A stretch of DNA of 32,421 bases from SIG565 sp045594065. Lineage in GTDB: Bacteria > Bacillota > Clostridia > Oscillospirales > Acutalibacteraceae. Under the pieces are notes generated by a model. That model had not been told where the DNA came from, searched no databases, and saw only the letters and a list, made by a program, of their open reading frames with translations. Below, in pieces: positions 15,140 through 23,753 of this stretch. Position 1 is the stretch's first letter. Every line of letters begins with the position of its first letter. The translations under genes were made by a program, and so were the position numbers. The stretch covers positions 1 to 32,421 of the forward strand of contig JAZNXU010000047.1 in assembly GCA_045594065.1 (NCBI GenBank), in the 5' to 3' direction.

Positions 15140-18100
15140 TTATTTAAAGTATTCTACAGCGCTACGGAACATCTTGATATCGTATTCACCAGGAACATTC
15201 TTGTAAAGTCCCGCGCCGATACGCTCAGAGTGACCCATTTTACCGAATACTCTGCCGTCGGGTGATGTAATACCCTCGATAGCATACATAGAGTCGTTGG
15301 GGTTAAAGTGAATATCATTAGTAGCGTTGCCGCTAAAGTTTACATACTGTGTAGCAATCTGTCCGTTCTCGGCAAGCTTCTTAATTAATGCTTCATCGGC
15401 TATGAAGCGACCCTCACCGTGGGAAATCGGAACGGTGTAAACATCTCCCACCTTTGTGTTTTTAAGCCACGGAGATTTGTTAGAAGCAATGCGTGTTCTT
15501 ACAATTCTCGACTGGTGGCGGGCAATTGTGTTAAATGTAAGTGTCGGACAGGTTTCATCTGTATCGATAATCTTACCATATGGTACAAGACCGAGCTTTA
15601 TGAGTGCCTGGAAGCCGTTACAAATACCGCACATAAGACCGTCGCGGTTATCGAGTAAATCGGTAACACCTTCTTTAATTTCGGCATTGCGGAAGAATGC
15701 AGTAATAAACTTACCACTGCCATCAGGCTCGTCACCGCCCGAGAAGCCACCCGGAATAAATATCATCTGTGATGTTTTAAGCTCTTCTGCAAAGCTCTGG
15801 ACACTTCTTGAAATTCCATCAGAAGACAGGTTGTTAATAACCAAAATCTTAGGCTCAGCGCCTGCATCACGAACAGCCTTTGCAGAGTCAAACTCGCAGT
15901 TAGTGCCGGGGAATGCGGGGATAAGCACCTTAGGCTTTGCAACCTTAATTGCGGGTGCGGGGTAAGACTTAGCCTCATACGAGAAGTTTTGCATATTCTT
16001 TTCATTGTTCTGAATATTGCAGCTGTAAACAGTCTCGAGCTTGTTCTCATAAATTCCGAGAAGCTCATTGAGGTTTAGGCTTTCGTCCTTTAAGGTAATA
16101 GCGTTATCATCGGTTACAACACCGACGGTAATAGCACCGTCGATATCCTCGGTGGTCTCAATTAGGAAGCCGCCGTAGCAATAACCGAAGATTGCCGGAA
16201 CAGACATATTATCGTCATATTTAAAGCCGAGTGAGTTACCAAACGCCATTTTCATAACAGCCTCTGCAATACCGCCAAGACCCGGTGTATAGCAGGAAAC
16301 TGCTTTGCCGCTTCTAAGCGCCTTTGTTACGGTGTTATAAACCTTTAAGAGGGAATCGGTTTTGGGAAGTCCGTTTTCATCGTAAACAGGTGTTAAAAGA
16401 ACAACCTTGTTGCCCGCTTTCTTAAATTCGGGGGACACAACATCGCTTGTTTTGCCTGTGGTAACGGCGAAAGAAACGAGTGTGGGAGGAACATCGATAT
16501 CCTCAAACGAACCGCTCATAGAGTCCTTACCGCCGATTGAGCCAATGCCTAGCTCTAACTGTGCTTTAAATGCACCAAGTAATGCGGCAAGCGGCTTGCC
16601 CCAACGCTTAGCGTCCTTGCGGGGGCTTTCAAAATACTCTTGGAATGTTAAATACACATCCTCAAACGAGGCACCTGTTGCAATTAGCTTACTTACCGAT
16701 TCCACAACGGCTAAATATGCACCGTGATAGGGTGAAACCGAGGTAATAAAGGGGTTGTAGCCCCAAGCCATAAATGAGCAATCGTCGGTGTGCTTTTTCT
16801 CAACAGAAATTTTCTGCACCATTGCCTGTATGGGGGTTAACTGATTCTTACCGCCGAACGGCATAAGTACAGTGCCGGCACCAATAGTAGAGTCGAATCT
16901 TTCGGAAAGTCCGCGCTTAGAGCAAACATTAAGGTCATCTGCCAAAGCCTTATAATTTTCAGCAAAGCCGCCCTCAACCTTAACATTATAGTTAGCGGGT
17001 GCTTCGGGGGCAATATCAATGTGCTTATCGGCACCGTTAGAGTTTAAAAACTCGCGGGAAATATCAACAATCTTCTTGCCGTTCCAATTCATAACGAGTC
17101 TGGGCTCTGCCTTAATTTCGGCAACAACACAAGCCTGCAGGTTTTCCTCTGCCGCTAAAGCGAGGAAAGACTCTACATTCTCTTTCTCGATTACAACCGC
17201 CATTCTCTCCTGCGATTCACTAATTGCAAGCTCGGTACCGTCAAGACCCTCGTATTTTTTAGGTACAGCATTAAGATTAATTTCAAGACCGTCAGCAAGC
17301 TCACCGATAGCAACCGATACGCCGCCTGCGCCAAAGTCGTTACAGCGCTTAATCATCTTAGTAGCGTCAGGGTTGCGGAAAAGTCGCTGAAGCTTTCTCT
17401 CTTCCGGTGCGTTACCCTTTTGTACCTCGGCACCGCAGGTTTCAACCGACTGCATATTGTGCGCCTTAGACGAGCCCGTAGCACCGCCGATACCGTCGCG
17501 GCCTGTAGAGCCGCCGAGCAGTATTACAACATCGCCGGGGTCCGGTACCTCGCGGCGTACATTCTCTGCAGGTGCCGCGGCAATTACCGCACCTATTTCC
17601 ATACGCTTTGCGGCATAGCCGGGGTGATAAATTTCATCAACAATGCCTGTAGCAAGACCAATTTGGTTACCGTAGGACGAATAGCCTGCAGCGGCTGTTG
17701 TAACAATTTTACGCTGCGGCAACTTGCCCTTAATGGTTTCATTAACGGGCTTTAACGGGTCGGCAGCACCGGTTACACGCATAGCGCCGTAAACATAAGC
17801 ACGGCCAGAGAGCGGGTCGCGGATAGCGCCGCCGATACAGGTAGCCGCACCGCCGAACGGCTCAATTTCGGTGGGATGGTTATGGGTTTCGTTTTTAAAG
17901 AGAAGTAACCAAGGCTCGGTTACACCGTCAACCTCAACATCAATTTTAACAGTGCAGGCATTGATTTCCTCTGATTCGTCAAGTTTATCTAACTTGCCTT
18001 TAGTTTTTAAATATTTAACCGCAACGGTTGCTAAGTCCATAAGGCAGATAGGCTTTGTTCTGCCAAGCTCTTTGCGGACATTAAGATAATCTTCATAAGC

Positions 18101-18829
18101 CGACTGTAAAAGCTCATCTTCAAATGTAACATTATCAATAACCGTTAAGAATGTGGTGTGGCGGCAGTGGTCCGACCAATATGTATCGATCATACGGATT
18201 TCGGTGATAGTCGGGTCGCGATCCTCACTTCTAAAGTAGTTCTGGCAGAACTCAATATCGTCGGCATCCATAGCAAGACCGTAATTCTTAACAAAAGCTT
18301 CAAGACCCTCTCGGTCAAGCTTGTTAAAGCCTGTAAGGGTTTCAACCTCGGTAGGAATATTATAGTTTGACTTTAAGGTTTCGTATGTATCTAAGGTTGC
18401 CTCGCGTGATTCAACGGGGTTTATAACATACTTCTTAATCTCATTAATATCGCTATCGGTTAGCTCACCGTAAAGCACATAGATTTTAGCTGTTCTTATT
18501 GTGGGGCGGTCGCCCTTAGAGATAATCTGAATACACTGTGCGGCAGAATCTGCACGCTGGTCGAACTGACCGGGGAGATACTCGGTAGCGAAAACATATC
18601 CGCCGTCGCACTCAAGTGTATCAGTCACAATATCGAGCTGAGGCTCGGAAAACACAGTGCCCTTTGAATATTCAAAAAGCTCTTCGGTGATATTTTCGGC
18701 GTCATAACGGTTAATAACACGAACGCCTGTTAAATTGTTAATGCCTAAAAGCGCGGTTGCATCGGAAAACAGTGAGCGCGCCTCAAAGGAATGTTCTTTT
18801 TTCTTTTCTACATAAACTCTGTATACCAT
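15140..18829 (-). CDS. purL: Phosphoribosylformylglycinamidine synthase, single-chain
   Basis: 1229 residues, the long form that joins the synthase and the glutaminase in one chain, as in many Clostridia, rather than the PurS/PurL/PurQ set of Bacillus. It turns FGAR, glutamine and ATP into FGAM (step 4). The synthase half shows the SDHCRHTTF block, the GGSTGRDGIGGATGSS loop, and a second domain with GGKDSMSGSFED. The C-terminal glutamine amidotransferase has nucleophile Cys1070 in MCGICNGFQ, and His1200 and Glu1202 in MGHSER. Start ATG 18829 overlaps the purD stop as TAATG. All key residues appear present, so this enzyme should use glutamine, in contrast to the PurF of this operon. Confidence 0.97.
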   Translation of the reverse strand: MVYRVYVEKKKEHSFEARSLFSDATALLGINNLTGVRVINRYDAENITEELFEYSKGTVFSEPQLDIVTDTLECDGGYVFATEYLPGQFDQRADSAAQCIQIISKGDRPTIRTAKIYVLYGELTDSDINEIKKYVINPVESREATLDTYETLKSNYNIPTEVETLTGFNKLDREGLEAFVKNYGLAMDADDIEFCQNYFRSEDRDPTITEIRMIDTYWSDHCRHTTFLTVIDNVTFEDELLQSAYEDYLNVRKELGRTKPICLMDLATVAVKYLKTKGKLDKLDESEEINACTVKIDVEVDGVTEPWLLLFKNETHNHPTEIEPFGGAATCIGGAIRDPLSGRAYVYGAMRVTGAADPLKPVNETIKGKLPQRKIVTTAAAGYSSYGNQIGLATGIVDEIYHPGYAAKRMEIGAVIAAAPAENVRREVPDPGDVVILLGGSTGRDGIGGATGSSKAHNMQSVETCGAEVQKGNAPEERKLQRLFRNPDATKMIKRCNDFGAGGVSVAIGELADGLEINLNAVPKKYEGLDGTELAISESQERMAVVIEKENVESFLALAAEENLQACVVAEIKAEPRLVMNWNGKKIVDISREFLNSNGADKHIDIAPEAPANYNVKVEGGFAENYKALADDLNVCSKRGLSERFDSTIGAGTVLMPFGGKNQLTPIQAMVQKISVEKKHTDDCSFMAWGYNPFITSVSPYHGAYLAVVESVSKLIATGASFEDVYLTFQEYFESPRKDAKRWGKPLAALLGAFKAQLELGIGSIGGKDSMSGSFEDIDVPPTLVSFAVTTGKTSDVVSPEFKKAGNKVVLLTPVYDENGLPKTDSLLKVYNTVTKALRSGKAVSCYTPGLGGIAEAVMKMAFGNSLGFKYDDNMSVPAIFGYCYGGFLIETTEDIDGAITVGVVTDDNAITLKDESLNLNELLGIYENKLETVYSCNIQNNEKNMQNFSYEAKSYPAPAIKVAKPKVLIPAFPGTNCEFDSAKAVRDAGAEPKILVINNLSSDGISRSVQSFAEELKTSQMIFIPGGFSGGDEPDGSGKFITAFFRNAEIKEGVTDLLDNRDGLMCGICNGFQALIKLGLVPYGKIIDTDETCPTLTFNTIARHQSRIVRTRIASNKSPWLKNTKVGDVYTVPISHGEGRFIADEALIKKLAENGQIATQYVNFSGNATNDIHFNPNDSMYAIEGITSPDGRVFGKMGHSERIGAGLYKNVPGEYDIKMFRSAVEYFK

Positions 18830-20091
18830 TATTTAGCCTCCAAAGCTTTTTTACCAATATCGTGGCGGTAATATGCGTTATCAAATTTTACCTTGTCTAC
18901 AATTTTGTAGGCGGCGCTTATGGCGCCCTCAAGATTATCTGCAACGGCTGTGCAACCAAGCACTCTGCCGCCGTTTGTTAAAATTTTGCCGTCCTGCAAT
19001 TTTGCACCTGCAACATAAACATTGTTTTTAACCTCTTCATCAACGGTTATCGGATATCCCTTTTCGTAGGATTGCGGATAACCCTTTGATGCCATTATTA
19101 CACAGCAAGCGCTTTTATCTGCAAACTTAACCTCGGTTTCCTTTAATGTGCCAAAGGTTGTTGCTTTCATAACGGTTAAAAGATCACTTTCAAGCAGTGG
19201 CAGAACAACCTGCGTTTCAGGGTCGCCAAAGCGGCAGTTGTATTCAATTACCTTTGGTCCCTTAGGGGTTAGCATAAGTCCGAAATAAAGGCAACCCTTA
19301 AAAGTTCTGCCCTCATTATTCATAGCCTTTATTGTGGGTAGGAATATGGTTTCCATACACTCGCGTGCTATATCCTCTGTATAATAAGGGTTGGGGGCTA
19401 TAGTTCCCATACCGCCTGTGTTAAGACCGGTATCATTATCGCCTGCGCGCTTGTGATCCATTGAAGAAATCATAGGAACAACGGTTTCGCCATCGGTAAA
19501 AGAAAGCACCGATACTTCAGGTCCCGTTAAAAATTCTTCAATTACAATGTTATCGCCGCTAGAGCCGAACTGCTTGTCCTCCATAATCGACTTTACAGCC
19601 TCCACAGCATCCTCGCGAGTTTCAGCTATTATAACGCCCTTGCCGAGCGCTAAGCCGTCCGCCTTAATAACTGTGGGAATGGGGGCAGTTTGCAGGTATT
19701 CGATCGCCTTATCGGCATCACTGAAAACCTCATACTCGGCTGTGGGAATGCCGTATTTTTTCATAAGGTTTTTAGAGAAAACCTTGCTGCCCTCAATTAT
19801 AGCGGCGTTTGCCTTGGGGCCGAAGCAATCAATACCAATTTCGTTTAGAGCATCTACAACGCCAAGAACGAGCGGATCGTCAGGTGCTACAACGGCATAA
19901 TCAATATCGTGCGCCTTTGCAAATTCCACAATACCTGTCTTATCAGTAGCTGAAATATCAACAAGTGTTGCATCCTCTGCCATACCGCCATTACCCGGCA
20001 GTGCGAAAATCTCGGTAATATCTTTATTTTCTTTTAATTTTTTTATAATGGCGTGCTCTCTGCCGCCACCGCCTACAACTAAAATGTTCAT
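18829..20091 (-). CDS. purD: Phosphoribosylamine--glycine ligase
   Basis: 420 residues of an ATP-grasp ligase that joins glycine to phosphoribosylamine (step 2). The N-terminal domain starts MNILVVGGGGREHAI, the usual GARS opening; the ATP-grasp part has ADGLALGKGVIIA, the signature HKRAGDNDTGLNTGGMG, and the metal-binding NCRFGDPETQVVLP. Start ATG 20091 follows GAGGTAA, 17 bases after purH. Because phosphoribosylamine is very unstable, close expression with PurF is expected; here the two genes are separated by purM, purN, purO and purH within the operon. Confidence 0.97.
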   Translation of the reverse strand: MNILVVGGGGREHAIIKKLKENKDITEIFALPGNGGMAEDATLVDISATDKTGIVEFAKAHDIDYAVVAPDDPLVLGVVDALNEIGIDCFGPKANAAIIEGSKVFSKNLMKKYGIPTAEYEVFSDADKAIEYLQTAPIPTVIKADGLALGKGVIIAETREDAVEAVKSIMEDKQFGSSGDNIVIEEFLTGPEVSVLSFTDGETVVPMISSMDHKRAGDNDTGLNTGGMGTIAPNPYYTEDIARECMETIFLPTIKAMNNEGRTFKGCLYFGLMLTPKGPKVIEYNCRFGDPETQVVLPLLESDLLTVMKATTFGTLKETEVKFADKSACCVIMASKGYPQSYEKGYPITVDEEVKNNVYVAGAKLQDGKILTNGGRVLGCTAVADNLEGAISAAYKIVDKVKFDNAYYRHDIGKKALEAK

Positions 20092-20108
20092 TAGTTACCT
20101 CGCAAATA

Positions 20109-21293
20109 TTAATGATGGAAAAGACGCATTCCCGTAAAGGAAAGGGTCATACCGTATTTGTTGCAGCACTCAATTACCGCATCATCACGGATAGAGCCAC
20201 CGGGCTCTGCAATATATTTAACGCCGCTCTTCTTAGCGCGCTCAATATTATCACTAAAGGGGAAGAACGCATCGGAGCCGAGCGCTACATTATCAATTGT
20301 GGCAAGATATTCTTTGATTTCAGCATCGGTCAGCGGCTCGGGCTTCTCAGTAAAGTAATTCTCCCAAATGCCATCGGCGCAAACATCCTCTTCGTTTTTG
20401 TTGATGTAACCATCAATTACATTGTCGCGGTCGGGGCGCTTTAAGTCTGCCTTAAACGGCAGGTTTAACACCTTATCGTGCTGGCGTAAAAACCAAGTAT
20501 CTGCCTTAGTTCCTGCAAGGCGTGTGCAGTGAATACGCGACTGCTGACCCGCACCTACACCGATTGCCTGACCGTCTACGGCATAGCAAACCGAGTTTGA
20601 CTGTGTATATTTTAAAGTGATAAGTGAAATTATAAGGTCGCGAATAGCACTTTCGGGAATATCCTTATTCTCACTCACTATGTTACCGAGCAATTCCTTG
20701 TTAATTTTAAAGTTGTTTCTGCCCTGCTCAAAAGTAATGCCGTAAACCTGCTTGGTTTCAAGCTCGGCAGGTACATAATCGGGGTCAATTTTAACGATAT
20801 TATAGTTACCCTTGCGCTTAGACTTTAAGATTTCGAGTGCTTCGGGCTCATATCCGGGGGCAATAACACCGTCGGACACTTCCCTTTGAATGAGCTTCGC
20901 GGTGGTAACGTCACAAACGTCGGAAAGTGCTACCCAATCGCCGAATGAGCACATACGGTCAGTACCGCGGGCTCTGGCATATGCACAAGCAAGGGGTGAC
21001 TCATCAAGACCCTCAATATCATCTACAAAGCAGGCCTTTTTAAGCTTATCGGAAAGCGGAATGCCAACCGCAGCTGAAGTCGGGCTGACATGCTTAAAAG
21101 AGGTAACTGCGGGAAGTCCGAGAGCCTCTTTTAATTCCTTTACTAACTGCCAGGAGTTAAAAGCATCAAGGAAATTTATGTAACCGGGTCTGCCGCAAAG
21201 GATTTCTATGGGCAGTTCACTACCGTCCGCCATATAAATTTTTGAGGGCTTTTGGTTAGGGTTACAACCGTATTTAAGTTCAAATTCTGTCAT
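20109..21293 (-). CDS. purH: AICAR transformylase, stand-alone PurH domain
   Basis: 394 residues covering only the formyltransferase part of PurH. It adds the formyl group of 10-formyl-tetrahydrofolate to AICAR (step 9). Lys67-His68 in SFKHVSPTSAAVG are the expected catalytic pair, and GVGAGQQSRIHCTRLAG with the late ALGSDAFFPFSDNIERA and PGGSIRDDAVI blocks are family hallmarks. The N-terminal MGS-like IMP cyclohydrolase domain of the usual ~510-residue bifunctional enzyme is missing; that activity is supplied by the PurO-type gene directly upstream (13-base gap). The start ATG 21293 has AGGAGG upstream. No sign of truncation: the protein begins with its own clean site. Confidence 0.93.
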   Translation of the reverse strand: MTEFELKYGCNPNQKPSKIYMADGSELPIEILCGRPGYINFLDAFNSWQLVKELKEALGLPAVTSFKHVSPTSAAVGIPLSDKLKKACFVDDIEGLDESPLACAYARARGTDRMCSFGDWVALSDVCDVTTAKLIQREVSDGVIAPGYEPEALEILKSKRKGNYNIVKIDPDYVPAELETKQVYGITFEQGRNNFKINKELLGNIVSENKDIPESAIRDLIISLITLKYTQSNSVCYAVDGQAIGVGAGQQSRIHCTRLAGTKADTWFLRQHDKVLNLPFKADLKRPDRDNVIDGYINKNEEDVCADGIWENYFTEKPEPLTDAEIKEYLATIDNVALGSDAFFPFSDNIERAKKSGVKYIAEPGGSIRDDAVIECCNKYGMTLSFTGMRLFHH

Positions 21294-21306
21294 TTCTAAT
21301 TTCCTC

Positions 21307-22050
21307 CTACTTATTTTTGTTTATTATAATTTCAGTAGGCTCAGAGCCATCGAGCGGTACCTCGCGAACAAAGAGAGATACCTTATTGTCTTCATTCAGG
21401 TTTTCCCATACTAAATCGGCAAGCTCTTTAGCGCTGTTGGGAAGCTCAACCTCTTCGGGCTCGCCGTAAAAAGACGGAATTGGGTTACCGTCGCATTTAT
21501 AGGTGTGGATAAAATGACCTATACCATTTTCACCCTCGCCGTAATCATAGAAAAATCTACGGCAATTCTCGGGTCTGCCATTTGCAGATTTAAGTATTGA
21601 AAGCTTGTACACAAAGGTGTTTCTCGGGAAGCAGTAGTAGCAAATACCCGAAATACGCGGAGTGAAGTTCGGAGCATCATCTTCAAACTCGCGAACACCG
21701 CAGGCAGCCTCAAAATCATCCGTCTTGCCCTTGCGCTCACCGTTATTAATAAAATCAAAAATAGTGTTAGTCTGGTCACCGTTTGTGATAATATCAACGT
21801 TTCCGCCCTTAGTGGTAAGGAAGGGATTGTAGATAATAAGGTGCGGGTCGGAAAGCTTGCTTTCATCGTAAGCCTTAGTTCTCATACCGCCCTCAAATCT
21901 CTCGAAGATGCGGTTGCGGCTGTTTTCACTTCTGCCCATTATGAAATAGGCGATCATAGCCTTTTTACCGTCGGCCGATTTGCCGATTACAATACCGCGG
22001 CCGGGATATGAGTTTTCACTCAATAATGTTTTTAAATCAAATAAAGCCAT
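21307..22050 (-). CDS. purO: IMP cyclohydrolase, PurO-type
   Basis: 247 residues that I read as the archaeal-type IMP cyclohydrolase family, closing FAICAR to IMP (step 10). Supporting blocks are NSYPGRGIVIGKSADGKKAMIA-like N-terminus with GRGI, YFIMGRSENSRNR, DPHLIIYNP, and the NGDQTNTIFD segment followed by the ENDAPNFTPRI-like DDAPNFTPRISG. Its position between purN and a PurH that lacks its own cyclohydrolase domain strongly supports the role. Archaeal PurO is about 200 residues; this one is longer. The start ATG 22050 has AAAGGTGG upstream. The 62 bases to purN contain an imperfect GC-rich hairpin near 22085-22108. A related hydrolase is the only alternative. Confidence 0.82.
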   Translation of the reverse strand: MALFDLKTLLSENSYPGRGIVIGKSADGKKAMIAYFIMGRSENSRNRIFERFEGGMRTKAYDESKLSDPHLIIYNPFLTTKGGNVDIITNGDQTNTIFDFINNGERKGKTDDFEAACGVREFEDDAPNFTPRISGICYYCFPRNTFVYKLSILKSANGRPENCRRFFYDYGEGENGIGHFIHTYKCDGNPIPSFYGEPEEVELPNSAKELADLVWENLNEDNKVSLFVREVPLDGSEPTEIIINKNK

Positions 22051-22112
22051 ATTTATCCACCTTTTTATGTCTAATTTCCTCGCAAGCCCACCTTGTGCAA
22101 AGGGGGATTGTA

Positions 22113-22712
22113 TTATTTATTAAGCTCGCTGCAAACCTTTTCAAGTGCTGCGGGAAGAATCTTCCACTCAGCCTCTTGCATCACTCGTTTTTGCAAAATT
22201 TCGGGGGTGTCCCCTTCCTTAATTTCAACTGCCTTTTGCATTATAATTTCGCCGCCATCGGGAATCTCGTTTACGAAATGCACCGTAGCACCCGTTACCT
22301 TAACGCCGTAGGAAAGCGCCGCCTCGTGAACACGAAGCCCGTAAAAGCCCTCACCGCAAAAGCTGGGTATTAACGACGGGTGAACATTTATAATGCGCTT
22401 ATGGTATTTTTTAGTGAAGCTCTCACTTAAAATTACCATAAAGCCGGCAAGAACTATAAAATCGATGCCATTACTATCAAGCATTTCGCAGATTTTATTT
22501 TCAAACGCCTCTTTGCCTACTTCCTTTTTGGAAACAACGGCAGTTTTAATACCTGCCTTTTTAGCTCTCTCTAACGCATAAGCATCGGCATTGTTTGAAA
22601 TTACAAGGGTGATTTCGCCGCTTTTAATAATGCCGCTATGCTGAGCATCTATAAGCGCCTGCAAATTTGTGCCACCGCCCGATACTAAAACTGCAATTTT
22701 AGCCTTTATCAT
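22113..22712 (-). CDS. purN: Phosphoribosylglycinamide formyltransferase
   Basis: 199 residues; transfers the formyl group of 10-formyl-tetrahydrofolate to GAR (step 3). The phosphate loop VSGGGTNLQAL is at 10-20, and the catalytic triad is Asn109 and His111 in INVHPSLIPSF and Asp152 in VNEIPDGGEII, matching Asn106, His108 and Asp144 of the E. coli enzyme. It starts in a four-base overlap with the purM stop (ATGA, 22712-22709), a sign of coupled translation. Confidence 0.95.
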   Translation of the reverse strand: MIKAKIAVLVSGGGTNLQALIDAQHSGIIKSGEITLVISNNADAYALERAKKAGIKTAVVSKKEVGKEAFENKICEMLDSNGIDFIVLAGFMVILSESFTKKYHKRIINVHPSLIPSFCGEGFYGLRVHEAALSYGVKVTGATVHFVNEIPDGGEIIMQKAVEIKEGDTPEILQKRVMQEAEWKILPAALEKVCSELNK

Positions 22713-23749
22713 AAGATAATTTTATCCTCCGACTCGATAATCTCACCGATTACATAGGCATCCTCGCCGTTTGCCTTTAATATCTCTAACGATTTTTCTA
22801 CATCCTCAGCAGGTACCACAATGCTCATACCAACACCCATATTAAAGGTGTTGAACATATCGCGCTCGCTGATGTTACCTGTACGAGCTAGTAAATCGAA
22901 AATGGGCAGAATCTTAACGGCGCTCTTTTCAATTTTAGCGCCAAGACCGTCGGGAATGCTTCTCGGAATATTCTCATAGAAGCCGCCACCTGTGATATGT
23001 GAAATGCCCTTGACCTGTACCTGTTCAAGCAGCGCTAAAACCGATTTCACATAAAGCTTTGTGGGGGTGAGTAAGGTTTCACCTATACTTTTTCCGCCGA
23101 GCGCCTCGCAGGGAAAAGTAATATCGGCATTCTCAACATCGAATACCTTGCGAACAAGTGAAAATCCGTTAGAATGAACGCCGCTCGATGCTAAAGCTAT
23201 TACAACATCGCCCGCGCGCATTGTTTTGTTATCGATAATCTTAGATTTATCAACAATACCTGTGCAGTAGCCTGCTAAATCGTAATCATCCTCAGGCATA
23301 AGACCGGGGTGTTCTGCTGTTTCGCCGCCTATAAGCGCACAGCCCGACTGCACACAGCCCTCTGCAACGCCCGCAACTATCTCGGCAATTTTTTCGGGTA
23401 TGTTCTTGCCGCAAGCAATATAGTCAAGGAAGAAAAGCGGTTTTGCACCACAGCAGATAATATCGTTTGCACACATTGCAACACAGTCAATACCGATTGT
23501 GTCGTGCTTATTTAGAATCTGCGCAAGCTTAATCTTGGTGCCAACACCATCGGTGCCTGCAACAAGCACGGGCTCGGTAATGCCTGCAAGGTTTAGCCCA
23601 AAGCAACCGCCAAAGCCGCCGACATCATCAAGGCAGCCCTCGTTTTTAGTGCGGTTGATGTGTTTTTTCATAAGCTCAACGGCCTTATAGCCTGCAGTAA
23701 TATCAACGCCTGCAGCTGCGTAACTGTCTGATTTTGATTGCATACTCAT
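22709..23749 (-). CDS. purM: Phosphoribosylformylglycinamidine cyclo-ligase
   Basis: 346 residues from ATG 23749; makes AIR from FGAM with ATP (step 5). The opening SYAAAGVDITAG, the GGFGGCFGL and VAGTDGVGTKI motifs, DIICCGAKPLFFLDY, and the GGETAEHPGLMP block are the family standard. A longer frame to 23800 would overlap purF and lacks a binding site; AAAGGA eight bases before 23749 sets the start. Four bases separate it from purF and it overlaps purN. Confidence 0.96.
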   Translation of the reverse strand: MSMQSKSDSYAAAGVDITAGYKAVELMKKHINRTKNEGCLDDVGGFGGCFGLNLAGITEPVLVAGTDGVGTKIKLAQILNKHDTIGIDCVAMCANDIICCGAKPLFFLDYIACGKNIPEKIAEIVAGVAEGCVQSGCALIGGETAEHPGLMPEDDYDLAGYCTGIVDKSKIIDNKTMRAGDVVIALASSGVHSNGFSLVRKVFDVENADITFPCEALGGKSIGETLLTPTKLYVKSVLALLEQVQVKGISHITGGGFYENIPRSIPDGLGAKIEKSAVKILPIFDLLARTGNISERDMFNTFNMGVGMSIVVPAEDVEKSLEILKANGEDAYVIGEIIESEDKIIL

Positions 23750-23753
23750 TATT

